12,364 nt of DNA, taken from contig CAYRVF010000139.1 of assembly GCA_964427535.1 (NCBI GenBank), forward strand, positions 1 to 12,364, in the 5' to 3' direction. The position numbers and the translations under genes were made by a program. Source of the DNA: CAYRVF01 sp964427535. GTDB taxonomy: Bacteria > Chloroflexota > Ktedonobacteria > Ktedonobacterales > JADMIN01. The notes under the pieces were generated by a model, which saw only the letters and a list, made by a program, of their open reading frames with translations, was not told the origin of the DNA and made no database searches. This document shows, piece by piece, positions 6,612 to 12,364 of this stretch; the first letter of the stretch is position 1; the number at the start of each line of letters is the position of its first letter.

Positions 6612-7610
6612 TTAGGCGTGGGCCGTCAGCCACTCGAGAATGCTGGTCATGGCCTGGGGATCCAGGCGCGTGTCGGGGCCATTGTAACTCTCGGGTATCG
6701 CGGCTGGCACGATCTCCGACCGGGGCCGCAGCTCCTGCTTGAGGACGTGATTCGCGTTCTCAGGGAAGAGGAAGGTCACGTCTGCATGTCCCGCGGCGGC
6801 ACGCTGGAGCGGCTCGCCATCGGCCTGCCAGTCGACCTGGACATCCTTCTTGCCGATTACGATCAGCGCCGGGATGTCCACCTGTGCGAGGAGAGGAGCC
6901 GCATCGGCCGTCCAGAGCTCACGAGCGAAGGGCAAGTTGAGTGGAGCCTCCAGACTCTGCAACAACTGCTGCACACCCAGCGGCAACGACGGATCGGGCA
7001 TAATGGGCTCCCCCGCAAGAAAGCGAGCGATGCCGGCATCGTAGAGCGCCAGCAAGGCGTCCCCATTTGGGACGCTGCGAGCCTGCGCCGCCAGTTGCGA
7101 GTGTGCCACCGCGCCGACGGGGCGGCCGGGCGGAGCAATCAGCACGAGTCCCGCGAGCGGAATCGCGGGGCTGTTCAGTTGGTAGTGCAGGGCATGCAGG
7201 GCTCCCTCACTGTTGGCAAGCGCGAAGATCCGGTCGTCACGGACAAATGGCTGACGTGCCAGAGTGTGGACGGCGCTGGCAAGTTCGTCGAGATGGCTCT
7301 GCATGCTGACCTTGCCCATCAGGGCTTGTAGGTTCTCGCGCGCATGGGGACCCACGCCACGCTTGTCATAGCGCAGGGATGCGAACCCAGCCCGCGCCAA
7401 TGCCTCCGCTATCAGACGGGCGCTGCCATTGTTGCCAGGCAGGAGGGGCGAATTCCAATTGCGGTCCGTAGGACCGCTGCCGGCCACCATCACCACGCCG
7501 GGAAATGGTCCTGGACCTAGCGGTCGAACTATCGTGGCATCGACAGTCGTGGAGTCCAAGGGCCAGCTGACGTCCGAGCTTTCGCCAAACGCATCGTCGG
7601 AATGGGTCAT
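6612..7610 (-). CDS. Alpha/beta hydrolase (esterase/dienelactone-hydrolase-like)
   Basis: A soluble alpha/beta-hydrolase-fold protein of 332 residues with no signal peptide or membrane helix. The second of two consecutive ATGs (7610) was chosen because AGGAG lies 7 nt upstream; the first, at 7613, is 4 nt from it. The oxyanion-hole strand is VVMVAGSGPTDRN (39-51), followed by LRYDKRGVG (79-87), typical of EstD-like and YqiA/BAAT-related hydrolases. The nucleophile elbow is LANSEGALHAL with Ser134; family members usually have GHSEGG, so the first elbow Gly is Ala here. The likely acid is Asp256 in IVIGKKDVQV and the likely base His288 in ENANHVLK, giving a complete triad. Substrate unknown. 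It is transcribed in the same direction as nadBCA, with about 200 bp between its start and the nadA stop, so it probably has its own promoter. None was clear. Confidence 0.85.
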   Translation of the reverse strand: MTHSDDAFGESSDVSWPLDSTTVDATIVRPLGPGPFPGVVMVAGSGPTDRNWNSPLLPGNNGSARLIAEALARAGFASLRYDKRGVGPHARENLQALMGKVSMQSHLDELASAVHTLARQPFVRDDRIFALANSEGALHALHYQLNSPAIPLAGLVLIAPPGRPVGAVAHSQLAAQARSVPNGDALLALYDAGIARFLAGEPIMPDPSLPLGVQQLLQSLEAPLNLPFARELWTADAAPLLAQVDIPALIVIGKKDVQVDWQADGEPLQRAAAGHADVTFLFPENANHVLKQELRPRSEIVPAAIPESYNGPDTRLDPQAMTSILEWLTAHA

Positions 7611-7650
7611 CATGCATCTCCTGTCTGACAGAGACCTCTGGAAGACACAG

Positions 7651-7663
7651 TGGACGACGTCCA
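7651..7663. promoter_or_regulatory. Short palindrome upstream of the hydrolase gene
   Basis: TGGAC-GAC-GTCCA is a perfect 5-bp inverted repeat around 3 bp, about 40 bp before the hydrolase start codon. It could be an operator or chance, as arms this short are common in GC-rich DNA. The remaining part of 7611-7807 shows no convincing gene, terminator or promoter. Confidence 0.2.
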
Positions 7664-7807
7664 AGATGGCGGATCAGGTGATAGACGTAGGCGGAATCCC
7701 CAGCGGCAGAGCAAGCGATTCGTATGGGCTGGTCATCACGTGCGGTGACAGCCCGTTCTTGAACGATGAATCTCTCCACATGAGAATGCGCCGCGCCCCT
7801 CTGCCCG

Positions 7808-9085
7808 CTAGCCCTTGTTCGCGAGCATACGCTCCAGAGCAACCTTGGCCCAGCCTGCCGTCTCCTCGTCCACCGTGACGGTGTTGACGACGCGGCCAGC
7901 GACCAGTTCCTCCAGCACCCAGGCGAGATAGGCTGGATGGATGCGATACATAGTCGAGCAGGGGCAGACGATGGGGTCGAGGCAGAAGATGGTCTTGTCG
8001 GGATGCTCCTGCGCGAGCCGCTTGACCAGATTGATCTCAGTGCCGACCGCCCAGACGGTGCCCGGCGCGGACTGCTCGATCACCTGGACGATGTACTCTG
8101 TTGAGCCGTTCAGGTCCGCCGCCTCGACGACCTCATGGCGGCACTCGGGGTGGACCACCACCCGCACGCCGGGGAACTGCTCGCGCGCCTGCCGGATCTG
8201 CTCTGCGCTGAAGCGCTGATGGGTCGAGCACCAGCCCTTCCAGAGGATCACGCGCGCGTTCAGCAGCGTCTCGTCGTCCTCGATGCCGCCGAAGTCGAGC
8301 CGCTGGTTCCAGACGGCGGTCTGCTCCTCGGGAATGCCCATCTTGAGGGCGGTGTTGCGACCGAGATGCTCGTCGGGGAAGAAGAGCACACGCCGTCCGC
8401 GCGCGAAGGCCCAGCGCAGCACCTTCTCGGCATTGGACGACGTGCAGACGATGCCGCCGTTGCGCCCGCAGAACGCCTTGAGATTCGCGGCGGAGTTCAT
8501 ATAGGTGACAGGGATGACCGGCTGCATCGGGCTGCCGTCGGGGCCGTCTTCGCGCGGCTCATCGCGGTAGAGGTCGTCGATCGCGGCCCAGCATTCCTCC
8601 ACCTCGGCGATGTTGGCCATATCGGCCATCGAGCACCCCGCGGCGGGGTTCGGCAGAATTACCTGCTGATGGGGCTGGCTGAGAATATCGGCGCTCTCAG
8701 CCATGAAGTGGACGCCGCAGAAGAGGATGAAGTCGGCCTCGGGCCGCTCGGCGGCGAACTGGGCAAGCTTGAACGAGTCGCCGCGCGCGTCGGCATACTT
8801 GATGATCTCGTCACGCTGATAGTGGTGCCCCAGAATCACCACCCGGTCGCCAAGCGTGGCGCGCGCGGCGGCGATGCGCCGGTCAAGCTCAGCCGCGTCC
8901 ATCAGCGCATACTCGCGGGGGATGGCGTCGGCGCGGGATGCTCCCGCGTGGCGCGGCGTGTGGTGCTCGGCGCTCCTGCCTGGGCCCGCGCGCCACTCAG
9001 CCAGGCTCGGCAGAATGGTTGGCTCGCGGCTCTCCTCGCAGACCTCATCGGTCTTCGACGTCAGCATGGGAATCTGGATGGCCAT
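7808..9085 (-). CDS. nadA: Quinolinate synthase NadA
   Basis: NadA condenses iminoaspartate with dihydroxyacetone phosphate to quinolinate in the cytosol, using a [4Fe-4S] cluster. The 425-residue protein carries ILGHHYQRDEI (84-94), DSFKLAQFAA, FCGVHFMAESADIL (122-134), LPNPAAGCSMADM (144-156), VTYMNSAANLKAFCG (193-207), ILWKGWCSTHQRF (280-292), HPECRHEVV, GSTEYI, GTEINLVKRL and CPCSTMYRI (374-382). Cluster ligands are probably Cys123, Cys286 and one of Cys374/Cys376, by analogy with characterised NadA enzymes. It is the long form. About 60 N-terminal residues precede the core and are poorly conserved, so translation might start later (Met62), but the ATG at 9085 has AAGGAG 10 nt upstream. 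It is the last gene of nadBCA, starting 35 bp after the nadC stop. No clear terminator follows. Confidence 0.96.
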   Translation of the reverse strand: MAIQIPMLTSKTDEVCEESREPTILPSLAEWRAGPGRSAEHHTPRHAGASRADAIPREYALMDAAELDRRIAAARATLGDRVVILGHHYQRDEIIKYADARGDSFKLAQFAAERPEADFILFCGVHFMAESADILSQPHQQVILPNPAAGCSMADMANIAEVEECWAAIDDLYRDEPREDGPDGSPMQPVIPVTYMNSAANLKAFCGRNGGIVCTSSNAEKVLRWAFARGRRVLFFPDEHLGRNTALKMGIPEEQTAVWNQRLDFGGIEDDETLLNARVILWKGWCSTHQRFSAEQIRQAREQFPGVRVVVHPECRHEVVEAADLNGSTEYIVQVIEQSAPGTVWAVGTEINLVKRLAQEHPDKTIFCLDPIVCPCSTMYRIHPAYLAWVLEELVAGRVVNTVTVDEETAGWAKVALERMLANKG

Positions 9086-9120
9086 AGGATATGCGCTCCT
9101 TCCTCGCCGGCGAGGGCGAC

Positions 9121-10020
9121 TTAGCGCGCCTCGAACTCAAGCGAGACGTCGAAGTTGGGCGCGGAATGCGTCAGCGCCCCGAGCGAGAGCAGATCGACGC
9201 CGGTCGCGGCTACAGCGGCGATGCGATCCGGGTCGGTGCCGATATTGCCAGATGCCTCGATGAGCGTGCCTGGCGCGTGCTCGCGAATCCAGGCGACGTT
9301 CGCGCGCAGGCGGTCGAGCGGCATGTTGTCCAGCAGGATGACCTCGGCGCGGGCGGCGACAGCCTGTTCCACCTGTTGCTCGGTCTCGCACTCGACCTCA
9401 ACACGCAACAGGTGCGAGCCATACCCCCGCGCGCGCTCGACGGCCTGCTGGATGCCGCCCGACGCGACGATGTGGTTGTCCTTGATGAGGATGCCGTCGT
9501 CCAGCCCAGAGCGGTGGTTATGCCCACCACCCATGCGCACGGCGTACTTCTCCAGCGCGCGCAGTCCCGGCGTCGTCTTGCGCGTGTCGACAACCACCGC
9601 GCGCGTTCCGGCCGCTGCGGCGGCGCAGGCGCCGGTGAGCGTCGCGATGCCCGAGAGGCGGCCGAGGAAGTTCAGCGCCACGCGTTCGGCGGTCAGCAGC
9701 GCGCGGGCGTCTCCGGAGATGCGCGCCAGTGTCACGCCACGCGTCACGCGCTGCCCGTCGTGTGCTGTTGCCTCGAAACTAACGGCTGGGTCGAGCAGCC
9801 GGAAGGCCAGCTCGGCCACCGGCAGACCCGCGATCACGCCCTCCGCCTTGGCGAGAATGCGTGCCCGCGCCGTCGTGCCCGCAGGAATGGTGGCCTCGGT
9901 CGTCACGTCGCCGCGACCGATGTCCTCCGCCAGCGCCCGTCGCACCAGCACGGGGTCGAAGACGGCGTCGAACGCCTCGACCGAGCGGACTCGCTCCACC
10001 TGATCAGACATGTTCGACAT
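9121..10020 (-). CDS. nadC: Nicotinate-nucleotide pyrophosphorylase (carboxylating), quinolinate phosphoribosyltransferase
   Basis: NadC converts quinolinate and phosphoribosyl pyrophosphate to nicotinate mononucleotide and CO2. The protein has 299 residues, the usual family length. An N-terminal domain (LAEDIGRGDVTTEATIP, 30-46) precedes the alpha/beta-barrel signatures ALLTAERVALNFLGRLSGIAT (107-127), VVDTRKTTPGLRALEKYAVRMGGGHNHR (143-170), LIKDNHI (178-184), VEVECETEQQ, ILLDNMP (228-234), IEASGNI (254-260) and GVDLLSLGALTHSAPNFDVSLEF at the C-terminus. The substrate-binding Arg, Lys and His residues in the TRKTTPG and GGGHNHR motifs are present. The ATG at 10020 was chosen because GGGAGG lies 7 nt upstream; the alternative at 10011 would drop three residues. 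It overlaps the nadB stop by 17 bp, which suggests translational coupling within the operon. Confidence 0.97.
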   Translation of the reverse strand: MSNMSDQVERVRSVEAFDAVFDPVLVRRALAEDIGRGDVTTEATIPAGTTARARILAKAEGVIAGLPVAELAFRLLDPAVSFEATAHDGQRVTRGVTLARISGDARALLTAERVALNFLGRLSGIATLTGACAAAAAGTRAVVVDTRKTTPGLRALEKYAVRMGGGHNHRSGLDDGILIKDNHIVASGGIQQAVERARGYGSHLLRVEVECETEQQVEQAVAARAEVILLDNMPLDRLRANVAWIREHAPGTLIEASGNIGTDPDRIAAVAATGVDLLSLGALTHSAPNFDVSLEFEAR

Positions 10021-11770
10021 CGCGCACCGCCTCCCTCTCCGCCACGACAGATGGCGACGAACTCCGCGCCGGGTCGAGCAGTGTGTGGCGACCGTCGCGG
10101 GCGGCGTCGCGCTGAGGATAGTCTTCGCGATAGTGGCCGCCACGGCTCTCGCGCCGTGCAGTAGCCGCCGCTGTGATGAGCTGGGCAACGAGCAGCATGT
10201 TCGCCGTCTCAGGATCCACCGGCTGCGACGTCGTGCGCGCGGTGAGGAAGCGCAACGCCTCGCCTGCCGTCTCCAGCCCGGCCGCGCTTCGACGTAGCGA
10301 GACCTGCTCCCACATCACGCTGCGGAGCGCCGCGCGAATCTCCTCACCCGCCAACGGGGCGAGCGTGACCGACGCGGGGGGAACGTCAGTCCCAGTCAGC
10401 ACGTCGCCCGGCAAGGTCGTCTTTCCCGGCCAGCTGCCTGCCTCTGCCACAGCGGATGCCTCGTCTCCAAGTAGCCGCGCGGCCCGCCGTCCATACACCA
10501 GCCCTTCGAGCAGTGAATTGCTAGCAAGCCGGTTCGCGCCGTGGACGCCCGTGCAGGCGACCTCACCCACCGCGTAGAGGCCCGGCAGGCTCGTGCGCGC
10601 CCAGGTGTCCACGGCGACGCCGCCCATGAAGTAGTGGGCCGCGGGCGCGACGGGGATGAGGTCGTGGGCGAGGTCCAGCCCAGCATGCGCGCAGACTTCA
10701 GCAATCGTCGGGAAGCGGGCGTAGACTTCGTCCTCAGGCAGGTGGCGCAGATCGAGGAAGGCGCTCGGCGCGTGCTCGGCGAGCATCTCGCTCAGAATCG
10801 CTCGTGCGACGACATCGCGCGGCGCCAGCTCGGCATCGGGCGAGTAGCGCGGCATGAAGCGCTCGCCACGCACGTTACGCAAATACGCGCCCTCGCCGCG
10901 CACGGCCTCGGTGACAAGAAACGCCTCCCCGGAGGGGGTCGGCAGCGCCAGCGTCGTCGGGTGAAACTGGACAAATTCGAGGTCCGCGAGTACCGCCCCG
11001 GCGCACCAGGCCAGCGCCAACCCATCCGCGGTCGCTCCGGCGGGGTTCGAGGTGCGCAGCCAGAGCTGTCCAGCGCCGCCGTTGGCGAGTACCACACTCC
11101 GCCTGGCGCTCAGCCGCATCACCTCGCCGCCGCGCAGCACATCCACGCCCACACATTGGTCGTCGCGCACCACCAGGTCGAGGGCCTGCGTGTGCTCGAA
11201 GAGCGAGATGCCCGGACACGAGCGCACCGCTGCGACGAGCGCGCGCTCGACTTCGGCGCCAGTGGCGTCGGCGGCATGCAGCACACGACGGCGGCTGTGC
11301 GCGGCCTCGCGGGCCAGATCGTAACGCGTGGCGAAAGTAGTAGCGGTCTCGGTGGACGTCCGCTCACGCTCGTCGAAGCACGTGCCGACCTCAACCAGCC
11401 AGCGGACGGCATCCCCCGCTTCGGAGACCAGCACGCGGCTGGCCGTCTCGTCGCTCAGCCCGGCGCCCGCAGCCAGCGTATCGGCGAGATGCAGCGCAGG
11501 ATCATCGTCCAGACCCACCGCCGCGGCCAGTCCGCCCTGTGCGTAGCGGGTGTTGCTCTCGCCGAGCGCTGCCTTCGTTACCAGCGCGACCGTCAGCTGT
11601 GGCGGCAGACTGAGCGCGACGGAGAGCCCGGCGATGCCCCCGCCGACGATCACCACATCGTAGCCGCGCCGGGCGCTTGGCCGCCAGCGCGTTCCGTCAG
11701 ATGCTATGTCAGGAGGTCCTCCGCGTCTTCCCATCCCGTTCGCCCGCTCCGCCTGATTCGCCGTCGTCAT
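10004..11770 (-). CDS. nadB: L-aspartate oxidase NadB
   Basis: NadB is the flavoprotein that oxidises L-aspartate to iminoaspartate, the first step of bacterial de novo NAD synthesis. The 588-residue protein starts at the ATG at 11770, with AAGGAG 6 nt upstream; an in-frame ATG at 11836 lacks a comparable site. An N-terminal extension of about 36 residues precedes the FAD-binding motif VIVGGGIAGLSVALSL (40-55). The succinate dehydrogenase/fumarate reductase-type motifs follow: ESNTRYAQGGLAAA (71-84), RRRVLHAADATGAEV (160-174), VVLANGGAGQL, EFVQFHPTTLA (265-275), EAVRGEGAYLRN (288-299), APRDVVARAI (316-325), AAHYFMGGVAVD (377-388) and GLYAVGEVACTGVHGANRLASNSLLEGLVYGRRAA (397-431). His270, Arg291, His379 and Arg414 sit where catalytic residues of this family lie. 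The C-terminal helical part contains ESRGGHYREDYP (541-552). First gene of nadBCA. Confidence 0.97.
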   Translation of the reverse strand: MTTANQAERANGMGRRGGPPDIASDGTRWRPSARRGYDVVIVGGGIAGLSVALSLPPQLTVALVTKAALGESNTRYAQGGLAAAVGLDDDPALHLADTLAAGAGLSDETASRVLVSEAGDAVRWLVEVGTCFDERERTSTETATTFATRYDLAREAAHSRRRVLHAADATGAEVERALVAAVRSCPGISLFEHTQALDLVVRDDQCVGVDVLRGGEVMRLSARRSVVLANGGAGQLWLRTSNPAGATADGLALAWCAGAVLADLEFVQFHPTTLALPTPSGEAFLVTEAVRGEGAYLRNVRGERFMPRYSPDAELAPRDVVARAILSEMLAEHAPSAFLDLRHLPEDEVYARFPTIAEVCAHAGLDLAHDLIPVAPAAHYFMGGVAVDTWARTSLPGLYAVGEVACTGVHGANRLASNSLLEGLVYGRRAARLLGDEASAVAEAGSWPGKTTLPGDVLTGTDVPPASVTLAPLAGEEIRAALRSVMWEQVSLRRSAAGLETAGEALRFLTARTTSQPVDPETANMLLVAQLITAAATARRESRGGHYREDYPQRDAARDGRHTLLDPARSSSPSVVAEREAVRDVEHV

Positions 11771-11864
11771 GGATCGCTCCTTCCGCGCGCGAGCAGGGTG
11801 AAAGACACCGTTCGTCGCGGGAAATCGCCGTTGCATGCACTCCTGAGACTCTGTGAAACTTGAA

Positions 11865-11892
11865 TTAGTGTTTAGTGTACCCCATACACTAA
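11865..11892 (-). promoter_or_regulatory. Palindromic operator with an extra half-site upstream of nadBCA
   Basis: TTAGTGTA (11872-11879) and TACACTAA (11885-11892) are perfect 8-bp inverted arms around CCCCA. A further TTAGTGT lies directly beside them at 11865-11871, making three half-sites. The element covers roughly +6 to +33 of the predicted nadB transcript, a classic place for repression. NAD-synthesis operons in other bacteria are controlled by NadR, NiaR, NrtR or NadQ repressors acting on palindromes. I infer such a regulator here but cannot assign the family from the half-site alone. Confidence 0.6.
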
Positions 11893-11904
11893 CTCGTGAT
11901 CAGA

Positions 11905-11933
11905 ATTATACCACTGGCATCCACGGGCGACAA
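11905..11933 (-). promoter_or_regulatory. Sigma-70-type promoter of the nadBCA operon
   Basis: On the minus strand TTGTCG (11933-11928) and a perfect TATAAT (11910-11905) are exactly 17 bp apart, and TGG precedes the -10, an extended -10. Transcription should start near 11898, giving a leader of about 128 nt to the nadB ATG. This is the best promoter in the window. Confidence 0.7.
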
Positions 11934-11969
11934 CGGGCGAAGGTCCCACTGCGAAGGGTTAGCGGTGCT

Positions 11970-12027
11970 GGCCCGGGGCCGGGCCTCATCCCCCCGGCCC
12001 CCTCTCCCCTTGCGATGGGAAGGGGAG
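11970..12027. repeat. C-rich palindromic repeat, degenerate copy
   Basis: GGCCCGG (11970-11976) and CCGGGCC (11979-11985) are inverted arms around GG. After a C-rich run, CTCCCCTT (12004-12011) and AAGGGGAG (12020-12027) are inverted arms around 8 nt. The order C-run, CGGCCCCCT and a pyrimidine/purine arm pair resembles the perfect palindrome at 12079-12114, so this is probably a second, worn copy of the same intergenic repeat. It carries no gene. Confidence 0.5.
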
Positions 12028-12054
12028 CAGGTACATTCTGCCCTCGGCCTCACC

Positions 12055-12076
12055 TGCCCAAATAGTGCCCAAATAG
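12055..12076. repeat. 11-bp tandem direct repeat
   Basis: TGCCCAAATAG occurs twice head to tail (12055-12065 and 12066-12076), ending two bases before the 36-bp palindrome. It may be a duplication formed when the palindromic element moved in, or simple slippage. Confidence 0.6.
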
Positions 12077-12078
12077 CC

Positions 12079-12114
12079 CCCCGACCCCCTTCCCTTAAGG
12101 GAAGGGGGTCGGGG
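12079..12114 (-). terminator. 36-bp perfect palindrome, possible terminator of the methionine aminopeptidase gene
   Basis: Bases 12079-12096 and 12097-12114 are exact reverse complements with no spacer, giving 18-bp arms centred on TTAA. The element begins 23 bp after the stop codon of the aminopeptidase gene, so its RNA could fold into a very stable hairpin and end transcription before the nad promoter region. No T-run follows on the minus strand, so it may protect the RNA end or be a mobile intergenic palindrome rather than a standard intrinsic terminator. Confidence 0.5.
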
Positions 12115-12137
12115 AGATGTTCTGTCCGGAGTGGCGA

Positions 12138-12364
12138 CTACAGCGCTGTCAGCACCTCATGACCATCCTCGGTAATCGCCAGTGTGTGCTCGAACTGCGC
12201 CGAGCGCGAGCCGTCGGCCGTGCGGATGACCCAGCCGTCGGGCATGATGCGGATGCCGGGCCGTCCGGCGTTGATCATCGTATGGATGGTGAATACGATA
12301 CCTGTATCCTTATAGAGGCCGGTGCCGGGCAGGCCCACATGCACCAGAAAGGGGTCCTCGTGCA
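12138..12364 (-). CDS. map: Methionine aminopeptidase, type I, C-terminal part (5' end outside the window)
   Basis: Type I methionine aminopeptidase removes the initiator Met from new proteins, using two metal ions. Only the last 74 complete codons are inside the window. They read from HEDP, equivalent to the HEEP motif of the Escherichia coli enzyme whose His178 contacts substrate, through FTIHTMINAG, DGWVIRTADGSRSAQFEHTLAITEDG and LTAL. Spacing and most residues match the family, and the metal-binding Glu of QFEHT (Glu58 of the visible part) is present. The Glu-Pro of the invariant FTIEPM motif is His-Thr here (codons 12284-12279); that Glu, Glu204 in E. coli, is a metal ligand. His could still bind metal, or activity may be altered. 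The apparent GTG start at 12344 is internal, because the reading frame and homology continue to the edge. Confidence 0.88.
   Translation of the reverse strand, partial: HEDPFLVHVGLPGTGLYKDTGIVFTIHTMINAGRPGIRIMPDGWVIRTADGSRSAQFEHTLAITEDGHEVLTAL

Noticed and set aside
8135..10164. Two long + strand open frames opposite nadA and nadC
   Set aside because: They are antisense shadows of nadA and nadC, with no recognisable domains and no ribosome-binding site or promoter.
10541..11863. A 440-codon open frame on the + strand opposite nadB
   Set aside because: Its translation is Arg/His/Ala-rich with no family motif, and it lies wholly opposite an unmistakable L-aspartate oxidase. Long antisense frames are expected at this GC content.
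11860..11890. A + strand promoter (TTGAAT, 19 bp, TACACT) within the nad operator
   Set aside because: The spacing is too long and no + strand gene follows; the -10-like hexamer is simply one arm of the operator palindrome.
12055..12076. Tandem TGCCCAAATAG copies as the start of a CRISPR array or iteron set
   Set aside because: There are only two 11-bp units, with no spacers, no further copies and no cas or replication gene nearby.
11853..12162. Small + strand open frames between nadB and the aminopeptidase gene
   Set aside because: They run through the operator, promoter and palindromic repeats and have proline-rich translations typical of such repeats, so no protein is supported.

Overview
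The window is GC-rich chromosomal DNA. It most resembles a member of the Chloroflexota (Ktedonobacteria- or Thermomicrobia-like). Three things suggest this: a kinase-less multi-pass sensor protein with the RLYDIDVIIRRTLIYS and RFYRRKY signatures often seen in that phylum, a MacA/MacB-type exporter with a long disordered adaptor tail, and short C-rich/G-rich palindromic repeats between genes. The assignment is inference from family resemblance. No rRNA or other taxonomic marker is present.

Left part (1-4906, + strand). After what may be the last codons of a gene running in from the left, there is a chloramphenicol phosphotransferase-like kinase. It is followed by a three-gene exporter operon: a membrane-anchored HlyD/MacA-type adaptor, a MacB/LolD-type ABC ATPase and a MacB/FtsX-type permease. 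The operon has its own probable promoter, with a 9-bp inverted repeat lying over the predicted transcription start. A drug-modifying enzyme beside an ABC exporter suggests, without proving, a small resistance or detoxification locus.

Middle part (4912-7610, - strand). A polytopic membrane protein that looks like the sensory half of a histidine kinase converges on the permease with only 5 bp between stop codons. It has a plausible promoter and a leader with strong hairpin potential. Upstream of it lies an alpha/beta hydrolase whose nucleophile elbow is atypical (Ala-x-Ser-x-Gly).

Right part (7808-11770, - strand). nadB, nadC and nadA form a compact operon for de novo NAD synthesis: L-aspartate oxidase makes iminoaspartate, NadA condenses it with dihydroxyacetone phosphate to quinolinate, and NadC converts that to nicotinate mononucleotide. 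nadB has a near-consensus promoter (TTGTCG, 17 bp, TATAAT with an extended -10). Just downstream of the start is a palindrome (TTAGTGTA-N5-TACACTAA) plus an extra half-site, probably the operator of an NAD-responsive repressor.

The right edge (12138-12364, - strand) holds the C-terminal part of a type I methionine aminopeptidase. Its usual metal-binding Glu in the FTIEPM motif is His. Between it and the nad promoter lie an 11-bp tandem repeat, a 36-bp perfect palindrome and a related degenerate repeat.

No RNA gene, CRISPR array, insertion sequence or phage gene was recognised. I see no clearly new multi-gene system. The most interesting signals are the three regulatory-looking inverted repeats, the hairpin-forming leader and the substituted methionine aminopeptidase.
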